64,000 bases of DNA, from positions 7,581 to 71,580 of the forward strand of contig JAVJON010000025.1 in assembly GCA_040216765.1 (NCBI GenBank). The letters are read 5' to 3'. The position numbers and the translations under genes were made by a program. Source of the DNA: Marinibaculum sp040216765 (GTDB lineage Bacteria; Pseudomonadota; Alphaproteobacteria; Ferrovibrionales; Ferrovibrionaceae). The notes under the pieces were generated by a model. It did not search any database. It saw nothing but the letters and a program-made list of their open reading frames with translations, and was not told the DNA's origin. Below are positions 34,619-43,411 of the stretch, piece after piece. How positions within the stretch are numbered: position 1 is the first letter of the stretch; every line of letters starts with the position of its first letter.

Positions 34619-35845
34619 GTGAAGATCTCCAGCATCAAGGCCTTCGAGGATGGCGATGCGGTCGTCCTGTCGGCGAAGATCAAGCCTCGCCATGCCCTCG
34701 AACACCGGTTCCTCTGGTTCCGCTATCGCGGGCTGGATTCCATGCCGGCAGCGGAGGCCGATCCCTTCGTTGTCGCCATGCTGCCGGCGAGCATGCATGA
34801 CGGGGAGCCCTGCGAAGTCGACCGCGCGATCTCCCCGAAGCTGTCCCGCAACCTGCTGGTCGCCCAGCGGCGGCTGGCCTCCTGGTTCGACTTCCTGCGA
34901 CCGGTCCCCGTCCTGTCCGCGCCGCCCGGCCCGGCGGACGGCAGGCCCGCCGGACGCAGGGCCGGCACCGCCTGCTGCTTTTCCGGCGGCGTCGATTCCT
35001 GGTACTCGCTGATCAAGCACCGGCATGCGGTCACCCATATCCTCCTCGTCCGCGGCTTCGACATCGGGCTCGAGAACGACGCGCTGTGGCACAGCACGGT
35101 GGAGCGCATCGGCGCGGTCGCGCAGGCCATGGATCTCCGCCTGGTCACCTGCGAGACCAACCTGCGCAGCGTTGCCGACAAGGGCCGGCCCGGCTGGGGC
35201 CTGCCCTACGACGGCGATTTCTGGGGCCAGTGCCTGCACGGCGCGGCACTGGCCGCCGTCGCCCTGCCGCTCTCGCCAATGCTGGGAACCCTCATCGTGC
35301 CGGCGACGCACAGCGAGGACAGCCTGCGGGCCTGGGGATCCTCGCCGTTCCTCGATCCCCATTGGTCGAACGAGCGCCTCGCCATCGTCCATGACGGGTG
35401 CGAAGCGGACCGGCTGCAGAAGGTCCGCACGATCGCCGGCGACACCCTGGCGCGGCAAAGCCTGCGCGTCTGCCATGACGACCGATCGACACTCAATTGC
35501 GGAGAATGCGAGAAATGCGTGCGTACCATGCTCGCCCTGGAGCTATGCGGAGCGCTCGACGAGATGGCGACGTTCCCGCGCCGGCGCGGGCTCGCGAAAC
35601 TGCGCCGCCTCGAGATCCCGGCGCATCTGCAGTACCACTACGAGCGGCTGCGCGACGCCGCCATTCTGTCGGACAACTGGCCCCTGGCGCATCGCATCGA
35701 GTCCGCCCTGGGGCGCCGGCCGTCCATCGAGCGCTCGCTGGCACTGCTGGTCCGCCGGGCGCGTGGCATCCAACTCCGCGGCCACCGCCGCACACCGCTC
35801 GCCGCGCCCGGATCCGGCCTCACCGATCCGGCCATCCCGAGGTAG
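34619..35845 (+). CDS. QueC-like PP-loop ATP-pyrophosphatase family protein of unknown function
   Basis: A 408-aa protein. The GTG at 34619 is chosen for AAAGG 9 bases upstream; an ATG at 34535 would add 28 residues of non-coding character. The PP-loop SGGVDS lies at 122-127, preceded by a ~110-residue N-terminal domain (KISSIKAFEDGDAVVLSAKI...) absent from QueC. Four cysteines at 285, 294, 297 and 300 (C-x8-C-x2-C-x2-C, ending CGECEKC) have the spacing of the QueC zinc site. Such enzymes adenylate a carboxylate to form an amide or nitrile. It is 7 bases from an ATP-grasp gene and within EPS genes, so it may make or attach a polymer substituent. True substrate unknown. Confidence 0.75.
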   Translation: MKISSIKAFEDGDAVVLSAKIKPRHALEHRFLWFRYRGLDSMPAAEADPFVVAMLPASMHDGEPCEVDRAISPKLSRNLLVAQRRLASWFDFLRPVPVLSAPPGPADGRPAGRRAGTACCFSGGVDSWYSLIKHRHAVTHILLVRGFDIGLENDALWHSTVERIGAVAQAMDLRLVTCETNLRSVADKGRPGWGLPYDGDFWGQCLHGAALAAVALPLSPMLGTLIVPATHSEDSLRAWGSSPFLDPHWSNERLAIVHDGCEADRLQKVRTIAGDTLARQSLRVCHDDRSTLNCGECEKCVRTMLALELCGALDEMATFPRRRGLAKLRRLEIPAHLQYHYERLRDAAILSDNWPLAHRIESALGRRPSIERSLALLVRRARGIQLRGHRRTPLAAPGSGLTDPAIPR

Positions 35846-35852
35846 CGGCACG

Positions 35853-37133
35853 GTGCGCGCCTGGCCGGGACCCGGCGCCGGGCCGAACCTGCAGGGGGCG
35901 ATGCCCCTTCCGGAGCCGGCCGCTGCGGCTTCGGGCTCCCTGCCATGGCGGCCGTTCCGCATGACCCCCGGATGGTTCCGCGCGACGGCCTGGGCCGTCC
36001 ACCGGGTCGCCTGGCGGATGCGCCTGCTGGAATACGGCCTGTCCGCGGTCGAGAAGGAGGTGACGACGACGGTGCGGATGCCCTGGCACCTTCGCCCGCG
36101 CCTCTGGCTTCGCGGCTTCCTGGCCCATTCCCATGTCCTCTACAGGTTCGACTGCAACGACCCGAATGACTATCTCACCGACGTGCAGCGGTTCGTGGGA
36201 AGCAGGACGATCAACGGGCCCTATGCCGTGCTGCTCGACGACAAGCTGGTCTTCGACAGGCTGCTGGCCGACTTCGCCGACCTGAAACCTCGCCTGTTCG
36301 GGGTGCTCGAAGGCCCCAATGTGGTTCCCGCCCACGGCCCCCGCCCGGCCTGCCCCGCCATCGCCTTGCGCGACCTTGTCCGCGACCAGGGCAAAGTCGC
36401 GGTCAAGCCGATCCTCGGCGGCGGCGGGCGCGGCTTCGCCGCAGTCGGCTGCGATGCGGACGGCGGGTTCCGGATCAACGGCAAGGCGGCCACCCCGGCC
36501 GCGGTCGACGAGCTCGGCGTGCCGCACGGAACGAAGATGGTCACCGAGTTCATCGAAACCCATCCATGCCTTGCCGCGCCCTATCGCCCCGCCGCCAACA
36601 CCCTGCGCCTGCTGACCGTGCAGGACGAACAGGATCGTCCATTCGTCGCGCGGGCGGTCGCGCGCTTCGGCTGCTCGTCATCCGGGACAACGGACAACTG
36701 GAGCAGCGGCGGCCTGTGCGCGGCGATCGACATGGACACCGGCCTGCTGAGCCGGGCCGCCCGGTTTCCTGCGGAGCAGGACTGCGTGACCTGGCACGAC
36801 CGGCATCCCGAGACCGGGGTGCCGATCGCCGGGTTGGAGGTGCCGCACTGGCACGCCATCCGGCGCCAGATCGCCGGGCTGGCCGCAAGCTTCCCCTACC
36901 TGCCCTATGTCGGCTGGGACCTGATCGTGACGCAGGACGGGTTCCGCGTCCTGGAAGGGAACGCCTATTCGGGCGTCAACATGTTCCAGATTCACGAGCC
37001 GCTCCTCACCGACCCGCGCCTGCTCGCGTTCTACCGCCGCAAGGGCGTGATCCGGGACGTGCCGGGCCCGTCGGCGAACCGTTCCGCCGCGGCGCGCGCG
37101 CTGCCCGATCCCATCGAAAGGAATCGACCATGA
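35853..37133 (+). CDS. sugar-transfer-associated ATP-grasp protein
   Basis: ATP-grasp fold protein (426 aa) resembling the family Pfam calls ATPgrasp_ST, seen next to sugar-transfer genes. ATP-binding lysine and glycine loop: GKVAVKPILGGGGRGF (~178-193). GTTDNWSSGGLCAAIDMDTG is a family signature. The metal-binding end is VGWDLIVTQDGFRVLEGNAYSG, with E-x-N near 368-370. ATP-grasp enzymes ligate a carboxylate to an amine or thiol through an acyl phosphate. The GTG at 35853 has GAGG upstream; an ATG at 35901 is an alternative. The stop overlaps galU (ATGA). Role in EPS modification is inference. Confidence 0.78.
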   Translation: MRAWPGPGAGPNLQGAMPLPEPAAAASGSLPWRPFRMTPGWFRATAWAVHRVAWRMRLLEYGLSAVEKEVTTTVRMPWHLRPRLWLRGFLAHSHVLYRFDCNDPNDYLTDVQRFVGSRTINGPYAVLLDDKLVFDRLLADFADLKPRLFGVLEGPNVVPAHGPRPACPAIALRDLVRDQGKVAVKPILGGGGRGFAAVGCDADGGFRINGKAATPAAVDELGVPHGTKMVTEFIETHPCLAAPYRPAANTLRLLTVQDEQDRPFVARAVARFGCSSSGTTDNWSSGGLCAAIDMDTGLLSRAARFPAEQDCVTWHDRHPETGVPIAGLEVPHWHAIRRQIAGLAASFPYLPYVGWDLIVTQDGFRVLEGNAYSGVNMFQIHEPLLTDPRLLAFYRRKGVIRDVPGPSANRSAAARALPDPIERNRP

Positions 37134-38044
37134 GCCAGACCACGATCCGCAAGGCCGTCCTGCCCGTCGCCGGGCTCGGATCGCGCTTCCTGCCCGCGAC
37201 CAAGGCCGTGCCGAAGGAACTGCTGCCGATCGTCGACCGGCCGATCCTGGACTATGCGCTGGACGAGGCGCGGGCCGCCGGCATCGAGGAGTTCATCTTC
37301 GTCACCGCGCGCGGCAAGGACAGCATCGTCGACCATCTCGACGCCCGGCCCGACCTCGTGCGGCAACTCGAGGAAAGCGGCAAGCCGGACCTGGCGGACC
37401 GCGTGCGTGCGACGAGCCTGCCTCCCGGCCGTGCCACCTTCGTGCGGCAGGACGAGCCGCTGGGCCTCGGCCATGCCGTCTGGTGCGCCCGCAATGCCGT
37501 GGGCGACGAGCCGTTCGCCGTCATCCTGCCCGACGACGTTATCCTGGGCCCCACCCCTTGCCTTGCGACCCTGCTGGCGGTGCGCGAGCGGCATGGCGGG
37601 CATGTTGCCGCGGTGGTCGAGGTCCCCCGCGAACAGACGATGCGGTACGGCATCCTGGACGTGGACGGCGATACGGGCCGTGTCGCCCGCGCGCGCGGGC
37701 TTGTCGAGAAGCCGGAGCCGCGCACGGCGCCATCGACCCTCGCGATCATCGGCCGCTATGTCCTGGGGCCGGAGGTGTTCGAGGAGCTGGAGCGCCACGA
37801 CACGGGGGCCGGAGGCGAGATCCAGCTCACCGACGCGATCGCGCGCCGGATCGGCCGCGAGCCGTTCCACGGCACGCGGTTCGACGGCCTGCGCTTCGAC
37901 TGCGGCTCCAAGGAGGGCTATCTGGAGGCGGTCATCGCCTTCGCGCTGGCGCGCCGCGACCTGTCGGGCGCGATGGCGCGCATGCTGTCGACCTATGCCG
38001 TGGCGCAGCCCCCCGCCCGGCAGGACGTCAAGGGCGCTGCGTAG
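37130..38044 (+). CDS. galU: UTP-glucose-1-phosphate uridylyltransferase
   Basis: Makes UDP-glucose, donor for EPS glucosyl and (with GalE) galactosyl residues (304 aa). N-terminal signature LPVAGLGSRFLPATKAVPKELLPI at ~11-34; LPDDVILG (metal-binding Asp pair); QTMRYGILDVDGD; VEKPEPRTAPS; GGEIQLTDAI; GLRFDCGSKEGYLEA. AAAGGA lies 8 bases before the ATG, which overlaps the ATP-grasp stop. The strict coupling of a housekeeping UDP-Glc enzyme to the PP-loop/ATP-grasp pair ties that pair to EPS synthesis. Confidence 0.94.
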   Translation: MSQTTIRKAVLPVAGLGSRFLPATKAVPKELLPIVDRPILDYALDEARAAGIEEFIFVTARGKDSIVDHLDARPDLVRQLEESGKPDLADRVRATSLPPGRATFVRQDEPLGLGHAVWCARNAVGDEPFAVILPDDVILGPTPCLATLLAVRERHGGHVAAVVEVPREQTMRYGILDVDGDTGRVARARGLVEKPEPRTAPSTLAIIGRYVLGPEVFEELERHDTGAGGEIQLTDAIARRIGREPFHGTRFDGLRFDCGSKEGYLEAVIAFALARRDLSGAMARMLSTYAVAQPPARQDVKGAA

Positions 38045-38060
38045 GAGGGCGGCGGCGATC

Positions 38061-38075
38061 GACCGGGTTCCGGTC
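38061..38075. terminator. small hairpin between converging genes
   Basis: GACCGG-GTT-CCGGTC forms a 6-bp stem with a 3-base loop between galU and the converging SDR gene, touching the SDR stop. No T-run follows, so termination here is only plausible. Confidence 0.3.
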
Positions 38076-38829
38076 AGTGATAGACCGACCCGCCGTCCGC
38101 CGCGATGATCTGCCCGGTCACGAACCCGGAATCCTCGCCGGCGAGGAACGCGACGACACGCGCCACATCCACCGGATGGGCATCGCGCCGGAGCGCGCGG
38201 GTGTCGCGCGCCACCTGGCGGTAGGTGGCATCCAGGGCGGTGTTCTCCAGATTGCTCTCGGTCAGGGTGTAGCCGGGCGAGACGGCGTTGACGAGCACGT
38301 TGTCGGGGCCGAACTCCTGCGCCAGGCTGCGGGTCAGGGACATCACCGCGCCCTTGGAGGCGACATAGGCGGCAAGCTGCGGCGCGCCCTTGAACGCAGT
38401 GCCGGAGGTGATATTGACGATCCGACCCGACTTCCGTGCCCGCATATGCGCGGAGACCGCCTGGCAGGTCAGCAGCACGCTCAGGGTGTTCACGTCGATC
38501 ATCCGCCGGAATTCCTCGACCTCGATCTCCTCGAACGGTTTCAGCCGGATACCCCGCGAGATCGCGGCGTTGTTGACCAGGATGTCGACCCGCCCGAAGG
38601 CCTCCAGGCTCCGCGCCACCATCGCGTCGACCGCCGCCTTGTCCGAGACGTCGGTCTCCACCGCGATGGCCCGGACGCCGAACGCCTCCGCCGCCCGCGC
38701 ACCCGCCTCGGGATTGAGGATGTCCGCCGACACGATGTCCGCACCGCGCTGGGCGAGGATGCGGGCGCATTCCAGTCCCAGGCCTGTCCCGGCACCGGTG
38801 ACGATGGCGGTCCTGCCATGCAAGCTCAT
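38074..38829 (-). CDS. short-chain dehydrogenase/reductase (SDR)
   Basis: Classical SDR (251 aa), NAD(P)-dependent oxidoreductase. Cofactor motif TGAGTGLG near 10-17, NNAAIS, catalytic Ser in NITSGTAF and Tyr/Lys in YVASKGA; C-terminal DSGFVTGQIIAADGG. The ATG at 38829 has GGAG ~9 bases upstream. An ATG at 38859 would add 10 residues and overlap the upstream gene's stop. Last gene of an operon with a TIM-barrel isomerase-like gene and an FMN-dependent hydroxyacid dehydrogenase. It probably oxidises a hydroxyl intermediate of the same pathway. Confidence 0.86.
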   Translation of the reverse strand: MSLHGRTAIVTGAGTGLGLECARILAQRGADIVSADILNPEAGARAAEAFGVRAIAVETDVSDKAAVDAMVARSLEAFGRVDILVNNAAISRGIRLKPFEEIEVEEFRRMIDVNTLSVLLTCQAVSAHMRARKSGRIVNITSGTAFKGAPQLAAYVASKGAVMSLTRSLAQEFGPDNVLVNAVSPGYTLTESNLENTALDATYRQVARDTRALRRDAHPVDVARVVAFLAGEDSGFVTGQIIAADGGSVYH

Positions 38830-38855
38830 CTGCGCAGTCTCCGATTGCGAGGGGG

Positions 38856-39746
38856 TCATTGGGGTGAGCCGTCCGCCATGGCACGGCGGATCGCCGGCTC
38901 CACGGCATCGAGCCAGGACAGGCCCGCGAGCTCCGCCTCGCGGCCCGGCTGCAGCCACAGATGCTCGAGCTCGACGAGCCCCGCATGGCCCCGCCGCGCC
39001 AGCTGAGCCAGCAGAGGGGCGATGTCGATCGTGCCGGCGCCGGGCTCGCACCTCCCCGGCTGGCTGGCGATCTGGACCGGGCCGAGGATCTCCCATTCCC
39101 TGTCCAGACGGCCCGGCAGGTCGCCGTCGGTCGCGTGCAGATGCCCGGTGTCGTAGATCAGCCGGACCGCCGGATGGTCCGCGGCCCGCACGATCCGGGC
39201 GGCCTGGTCGAACCCGGTCAGCAGCAGGTTGGGCAGGGTTGCCGGGGCGATCGCTTCCACGGCGACCCGCAGGCCCCGGCTTGCGGCCCTCACGCCGGTT
39301 TCGTGCAACCGTTCCACGAAGCGCGCCTCCTGCTCGGCCGCCGGCAGGCCGGGAGCGCGGCCGGGGACGATCGCAAGGTCGGTGGCCCCCAGTGCCTCGG
39401 CATCGCGGAACGCCCGGTCGATCGCCGCGCTCAGCCGATCGGCACCGGCCCTGTCTCCGGGCAGCCAGAGGGGCTCGGCAAGATCCGCCTTTGCGCCGAT
39501 CACCAGGCTGCCGGCGGCCAGGCCGTGATGCCGCAGGCAGGCGGCGATCTCGCGGCGATCCGCCTCGGGGCGGCTCGAGAACCAGGGATCCTGGATGCCG
39601 GCAAAGCCGATCCCGGCGGCAAAGGCGATCTGGTCCGCCGGAGCGGGCGATCGCGCCGCGTGCGCGAACAGCGGCATGTCAAAGCTGCGGAAGCCCAGAT
39701 GCGCCGCGTAGCGCAGCACGAAACGGTCGTGTGCGCGGCCAGTCAC
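38856..39746 (-). CDS. sugar phosphate isomerase/epimerase-like TIM-barrel protein
   Basis: AP-endonuclease-2-type TIM barrel (296 aa), the family of hydroxypyruvate isomerases and sugar epimerases. The GTG start lies in a GTGA overlap with the dehydrogenase stop and has GGAGGG ~6 bases upstream. Family segments: AAHLGFRSFDMPLF, AAGIGFAGIQDP, DLAIVPGRAPG, RGLRVAVEAIAP, RLIYDTGHLHATDGDL and the C-terminal VELEHLWLQPG. Metal ligands are probably among the Glu, Asp, His in these strands. The true reaction is unknown. Confidence 0.82.
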   Translation of the reverse strand: MTGRAHDRFVLRYAAHLGFRSFDMPLFAHAARSPAPADQIAFAAGIGFAGIQDPWFSSRPEADRREIAACLRHHGLAAGSLVIGAKADLAEPLWLPGDRAGADRLSAAIDRAFRDAEALGATDLAIVPGRAPGLPAAEQEARFVERLHETGVRAASRGLRVAVEAIAPATLPNLLLTGFDQAARIVRAADHPAVRLIYDTGHLHATDGDLPGRLDREWEILGPVQIASQPGRCEPGAGTIDIAPLLAQLARRGHAGLVELEHLWLQPGREAELAGLSWLDAVEPAIRRAMADGSPQ

Positions 39747-40900
39747 GCCGCCCTCCGCAGCGGCATCACATGGTCCGGCCCCAGTTCCCCGACCGCCGTC
39801 TCGCCCAGCAGCATCAGCGCGGTCTCCATCTCGTCGCGGAACAGGGCGGCGACCTTGTCCACCCCGGCCTCGCCCGCCGCCGCGAGCCCCCAGACATAGG
39901 CACGGCCGAGCAGCACCGCGGTGGCGCCGAGCGCACGCGCCTTCAGCACGTCGGTGCCGCGCCGGACGCCGCCGTCGAGCAGCAGCTCGGTGCGCCCGCC
40001 GACCCTGCCCGCGATCTCCCCCAGGGCATCCAGCGCGGCCGGCACCCCGTCGAGCTGCCGCCCGCCATGGTTGGACACCGAGATCGCGTCCGCACCGAGC
40101 GCCACCGCCCGCTCCGCATCGTCGGGGTGCAGGATGCCCTTGAGGACGAGCGGCCCGTCCCACAGCGCGCGGATGTCCTCGACATCCTGCCACCCCGCCG
40201 TGGCATCGAAGAGCGACGCGACATGCCGGGCGATACTGGCAAAGCCCGCCGCATGCGGATTGCCCCGGAAATTGCCGAAGCCCACCGGGTGGCGTAGCGA
40301 TCGCAACAGCCAGGGCAGGTGCAGCGCCAGGTCGGCGGCATTGGCGAGGGTGGGGCGCACCGGGACCGTGAAGCCGTTGCGCAGATCGCGCTCCCGGCGG
40401 CCGGCCACCGGCAGGTCCAGTGTCAGGCAGAGCGCTGCATAGCCCGCATCGCGCGCCCGGCGCACCAGGCCGCGCATCCAGTCGCGGTCCTTCAGGAAGT
40501 AGAGCTGGAACCACAGGGTGGCGTCTGGCGCGGCCCGCGCCACATCCTCCAACCCGGCGACCGAATTGGTCGACAGGCAGAACGGCAGGCCGGCGCGCGC
40601 CGCACTGCGCGCCGCCAGGATCTCGCCCTGCGGCCAGGCGATCCCGGCAAAGCCGATCGGCGCCAGGGCCAGCGGCATGGCGGCGGGCCGGCCGAGCAGG
40701 GTCGTTGCCAGGTCCGTCCGCGAGACGTCGCGCCCGACCCGGGGCAGGAAGCCCCAGTCGCCGAAAGCAGCGACGTTGCGACGGGCGGTCCACTCGTCGC
40801 CGGCCGCGCCGTCGATGAAGTCGAAGACCGCGCGCGGAAGCCTGCGCCGGGCAGCACTTCGCAGATCCTGCACATTCGATATCGCCGCGAGCGATGCCAT
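39743..40900 (-). CDS. FMN-dependent alpha-hydroxy acid dehydrogenase
   Basis: Flavoprotein of the L-lactate/glycolate/mandelate dehydrogenase family (385 aa from ATG 40900; ATG 40933 would add 11 residues; neither has a strong ribosome-binding site). Landmarks: RRRLPRAVFDFIDGAAGDE at the N-terminus; PLALAPIGFAGIAWPQGE; WFQLYFLKDRDW; LVLKGILHPDDAERAV with the FMN-binding Lys; catalytic His in ISVSNHGGRQLDG; and LLLDGGVRRGTDVLKA. It oxidises a 2-hydroxy acid to a 2-keto acid, perhaps mandelate-like given the aromatic context. First gene of a three-gene operon; a copy of the regulon palindrome lies ~105 bases upstream. Confidence 0.9.
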   Translation of the reverse strand: MASLAAISNVQDLRSAARRRLPRAVFDFIDGAAGDEWTARRNVAAFGDWGFLPRVGRDVSRTDLATTLLGRPAAMPLALAPIGFAGIAWPQGEILAARSAARAGLPFCLSTNSVAGLEDVARAAPDATLWFQLYFLKDRDWMRGLVRRARDAGYAALCLTLDLPVAGRRERDLRNGFTVPVRPTLANAADLALHLPWLLRSLRHPVGFGNFRGNPHAAGFASIARHVASLFDATAGWQDVEDIRALWDGPLVLKGILHPDDAERAVALGADAISVSNHGGRQLDGVPAALDALGEIAGRVGGRTELLLDGGVRRGTDVLKARALGATAVLLGRAYVWGLAAAGEAGVDKVAALFRDEMETALMLLGETAVGELGPDHVMPLRRAA

Positions 40901-41338
40901 CCGGGCGCTATCCGGCCGCCACAGCCGCGGCATTGGCCGCACGATCCATTCGCCCCATCCCGTCCGGCCTGTGCGGTTCCGCCTCTCGCGCCCCGCGACG
41001 GCTGGATCTTCCAAGGAAGGTGTTGGCAGAGTCAAGCGCATGCCCACCTGCGCGGCATTGCCCGCAAGGCCGAGCGACCCCGGGCACCGTCCGGCGGCGC
41101 CCTGCTCGGGGTTCGCGACCTCTCCAGGCCCTGCAGGCCTTGACGGCGTGGGTGAAGTCAGGCGCCTTGCAGCATCGCAAGCGGGTGCTTGCCGGCTCGA
41201 GGCCGCGCCGGGCGCGATTGCGCGTCTCCATGCCGGGGCAAACGACGGAAAGCTGCTGCTGCGGCTGGATAGACCGGTCGCTTCCACTGCCCGGTCGCGT
41301 CGTCTAGAAGTGCGAAAGACCAGGGGGATGGCCGATCC
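40901..41338. other. intergenic region between divergent operons
   Basis: About 400 bases between the dehydrogenase operon (minus) and the marR gene (plus). It holds one near-match to the regulon palindrome (41006-41021). No convincing reading frame, RNA gene or repeat is seen in the rest. Confidence 0.6.
41006..41021. promoter_or_regulatory. regulon palindrome, 14 of 16 match, before the FMN dehydrogenase operon
   Basis: ATCTTCCAAGGAAGGT differs from the perfect palindrome at 42007 in two positions. It lies ~73-106 bases upstream of the dehydrogenase start. Confidence 0.6.
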
Positions 41339-41884
41339 ATGCCACGACGAAAGATCGAGACGATCGACAGCCATACGACTGACATCGCGGACAGCTGGGC
41401 ACGCGAGCGGCCGGAGCTCGACCAGGATTCCCTGCTTCACCTGATCTATCTGATGCGCGCGGGCCGGGTCCTCGATCGCAACTATGACAGCTATACCCGC
41501 CGCGTCTTCGGGATCAGCGGCGCCGACATGCGGGTGATCTTCGCGCTGCGCCGCGCCGGAGCACCCTACGCGCGCCGTCCCACCGATCTCTACCGCGCGC
41601 TGCTGGTCACCTCCGGGGCCATCACCAAGCAGGTGGACCGCCTGGCAAAGCTCGGCTTTGTCCGGCGCCGGCCCGACCGGGCGAATGGCGGTGGCTTCCA
41701 GGTCGAGCTCACCGACAAGGGCCTCGATGCCGCGGATCGCGCGATCAAGGCCGTCGCCGACAGCGTCTTCCTGCGTGACGGCCACAACCCGCTGACGGCG
41801 CGCGAGCGCGCGACCTTGATCGCGCTCTGCTCGAAGCTTCTGTCGAACCTCGAGCAGCCCGAGGACGACGCACCCGAAGACTGA
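41339..41884 (+). CDS. MarR-family transcriptional regulator
   Basis: Winged-helix dimeric regulator (181 aa). The recognition region reads FGISGADMRVIFALRR, then RPTDLYRALLVTSGAITKQVDRLAKLGFVRRRPD, the usual MarR helix-turn-helix and wing. It has an N-terminal acidic extension (ARERPELDQDSL) shared with the second MarR protein at 46195-46749; the two are clear paralogues. It precedes the Rieske operon by 194 bases that contain a perfect palindrome. Probably a ligand-responsive repressor of this catabolic region. Confidence 0.9.
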   Translation: MPRRKIETIDSHTTDIADSWARERPELDQDSLLHLIYLMRAGRVLDRNYDSYTRRVFGISGADMRVIFALRRAGAPYARRPTDLYRALLVTSGAITKQVDRLAKLGFVRRRPDRANGGGFQVELTDKGLDAADRAIKAVADSVFLRDGHNPLTARERATLIALCSKLLSNLEQPEDDAPED

Positions 41885-42006
41885 ATGCCGCCCGGCATGA
41901 CTGCGCGGCCGACCCGCCGCGCCACCGGGGACGGCCCCTGTCCGCGCCTGCCGTCGCAAGCCTGCGGCGGTCGATCGGGAGTTGACGCTCGCCGGCCGTT
42001 ATCGTT

Positions 42007-42022
42007 ATCTTCCATGGAAGAT
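42007..42022. promoter_or_regulatory. perfect 16-bp palindrome, likely MarR operator
   Basis: ATCTTCCATGGAAGAT, a perfect inverted repeat, 57 bases before the Rieske oxygenase start and 123 bases after the marR stop. Near-copies precede three other transcription units in the region. Confidence 0.72.
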
Positions 42023-42078
42023 TAGAGAGCGCCACGCCATCGGCGCGTCCGCCGGACGGCTGGACGGGAGGAAGAGAC

Positions 42079-43368
42079 ATGCTGACGCAAGAAGAGAACG
42101 AAGCGCTTTGCCGTGTCGGCCGGGACACCCCGATGGGCAAGGTGATGCGCCGCTACTGGCATCCGATCGCCAGTTCCGACCAGCTCCCCGCACCAGACTG
42201 CGCACCGCTTCGGATGCAGCTGCTGGGCGAGCGGCTGGTCGTCTTCCGCGACAGCGACGGCCGGGTCGGCGTGCTGCAGGAGAACTGCATGCATCGCGGC
42301 GCCTCCCTTTCGCTCGGCCGGGTCGAGGAAGGCGGGCTCCGCTGCCTCTACCATGGCTGGAAGTTCGCCGTGGACGGCACGATCCTGGACACCCCGAACA
42401 ATCCGGATCCGCGCTTCCGGGAGCGCCTCAGGCAGCCATGCTTTCCGGCGCGCGAGGAAGGCGGCATGATCTGGACCGTCGTGGGCGCCAGGAGGGGCGA
42501 GGAGCCGCCGTTCCGCCGCTTCTCGTTCATGGATGCCGCGCCGGAGCACCGGCTGGTCCTGCGCTTCAACGTGAACTGCAACTACCTGCAGCTCTGGGAG
42601 GGCGGCGCCGACAGCTCGCATGTCGGCATCCTGCATTCGGAAGCCGCGCGCCCGGGATGGCTCGACAAGCAGGTCAAGCGCGACCAGCGGGCCGGCAACC
42701 CCGCCAACCTGGCCGTTCCCGACAACGCGCCGACCTTCGAGATCGAGGACACGGACTACGGCTTCCACTACGCCGCGATGCGGCGGGCGCCGAATGCCGA
42801 CGGCGCGATGGAGACCTGCAATATCCGGGTCGTCCCGCTGATCCTCCCGACGATCCGCATCATCCCCGCACCGAACGCGTTCTACACCGTGTTCGAAACG
42901 CCGGATGACGACTACCGGACCTCGACCTTCATCGTGATCCATGGCTACAGCCCCCCGAACCGCGAGGAGATCCTGGAACTTCTCGGCGTGTCGGATCCGG
43001 CGATCTACGATCGGGAAAGCGGCAACCTGCTGGTCGGCGGGGACAATGCCTTCGGCCAGCAGCGACCGGCAATGCAGCAGTCCTGGACGGGGATGCGGGG
43101 TGTCGAGCACGAGGACGCGGCGATGGCCTTGTCCATGGGGCCGATGTTCGACCGCTCCAGGGAGCATCTGGTCGCGGCCGACGGGGCGGTGGTGCGGCTG
43201 CGCAAGCGGCTGCTGGCCAGCATCAAGGCGATGGAGGCGGGCGGAGAGCCGCTGGGCGCCACGATGTCCGACCTCACGAACGTCAGCGTCACCTCCGACG
43301 CGCCGCTCGACCGCCCCTGGCAGGAGGTGGGACACCGCTACGAGATCCCGCCGCAGGCCGCCGAGTGA
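42079..43368 (+). CDS. Rieske aromatic oxygenase, large subunit (phthalate 4,5-dioxygenase-like)
   Basis: Terminal oxygenase (429 aa). Rieske [2Fe-2S] ligands Cys70, His72, Cys89, His92 (CMHRG ... CLYHGW). The mononuclear iron site has His181 and His186 in DSSHVGILH, with Asp178 as the electron bridge. Length and the one-component layout (no beta subunit nearby) match the phthalate dioxygenase/vanillate demethylase group. GGGAGGAAGAG precedes the ATG. The reductase gene lies 43 bases downstream. Likely hydroxylates or demethylates an aromatic acid; the substrate cannot be named. The enzyme at 51982-53310 is its paralogue. Confidence 0.92.
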   Translation: MLTQEENEALCRVGRDTPMGKVMRRYWHPIASSDQLPAPDCAPLRMQLLGERLVVFRDSDGRVGVLQENCMHRGASLSLGRVEEGGLRCLYHGWKFAVDGTILDTPNNPDPRFRERLRQPCFPAREEGGMIWTVVGARRGEEPPFRRFSFMDAAPEHRLVLRFNVNCNYLQLWEGGADSSHVGILHSEAARPGWLDKQVKRDQRAGNPANLAVPDNAPTFEIEDTDYGFHYAAMRRAPNADGAMETCNIRVVPLILPTIRIIPAPNAFYTVFETPDDDYRTSTFIVIHGYSPPNREEILELLGVSDPAIYDRESGNLLVGGDNAFGQQRPAMQQSWTGMRGVEHEDAAMALSMGPMFDRSREHLVAADGAVVRLRKRLLASIKAMEAGGEPLGATMSDLTNVSVTSDAPLDRPWQEVGHRYEIPPQAAE

Positions 43369-43411
43369 CCGCCGCGGTGCGCGGGACGGGTTAGGACGGG
43401 AGGCCGGGAAC

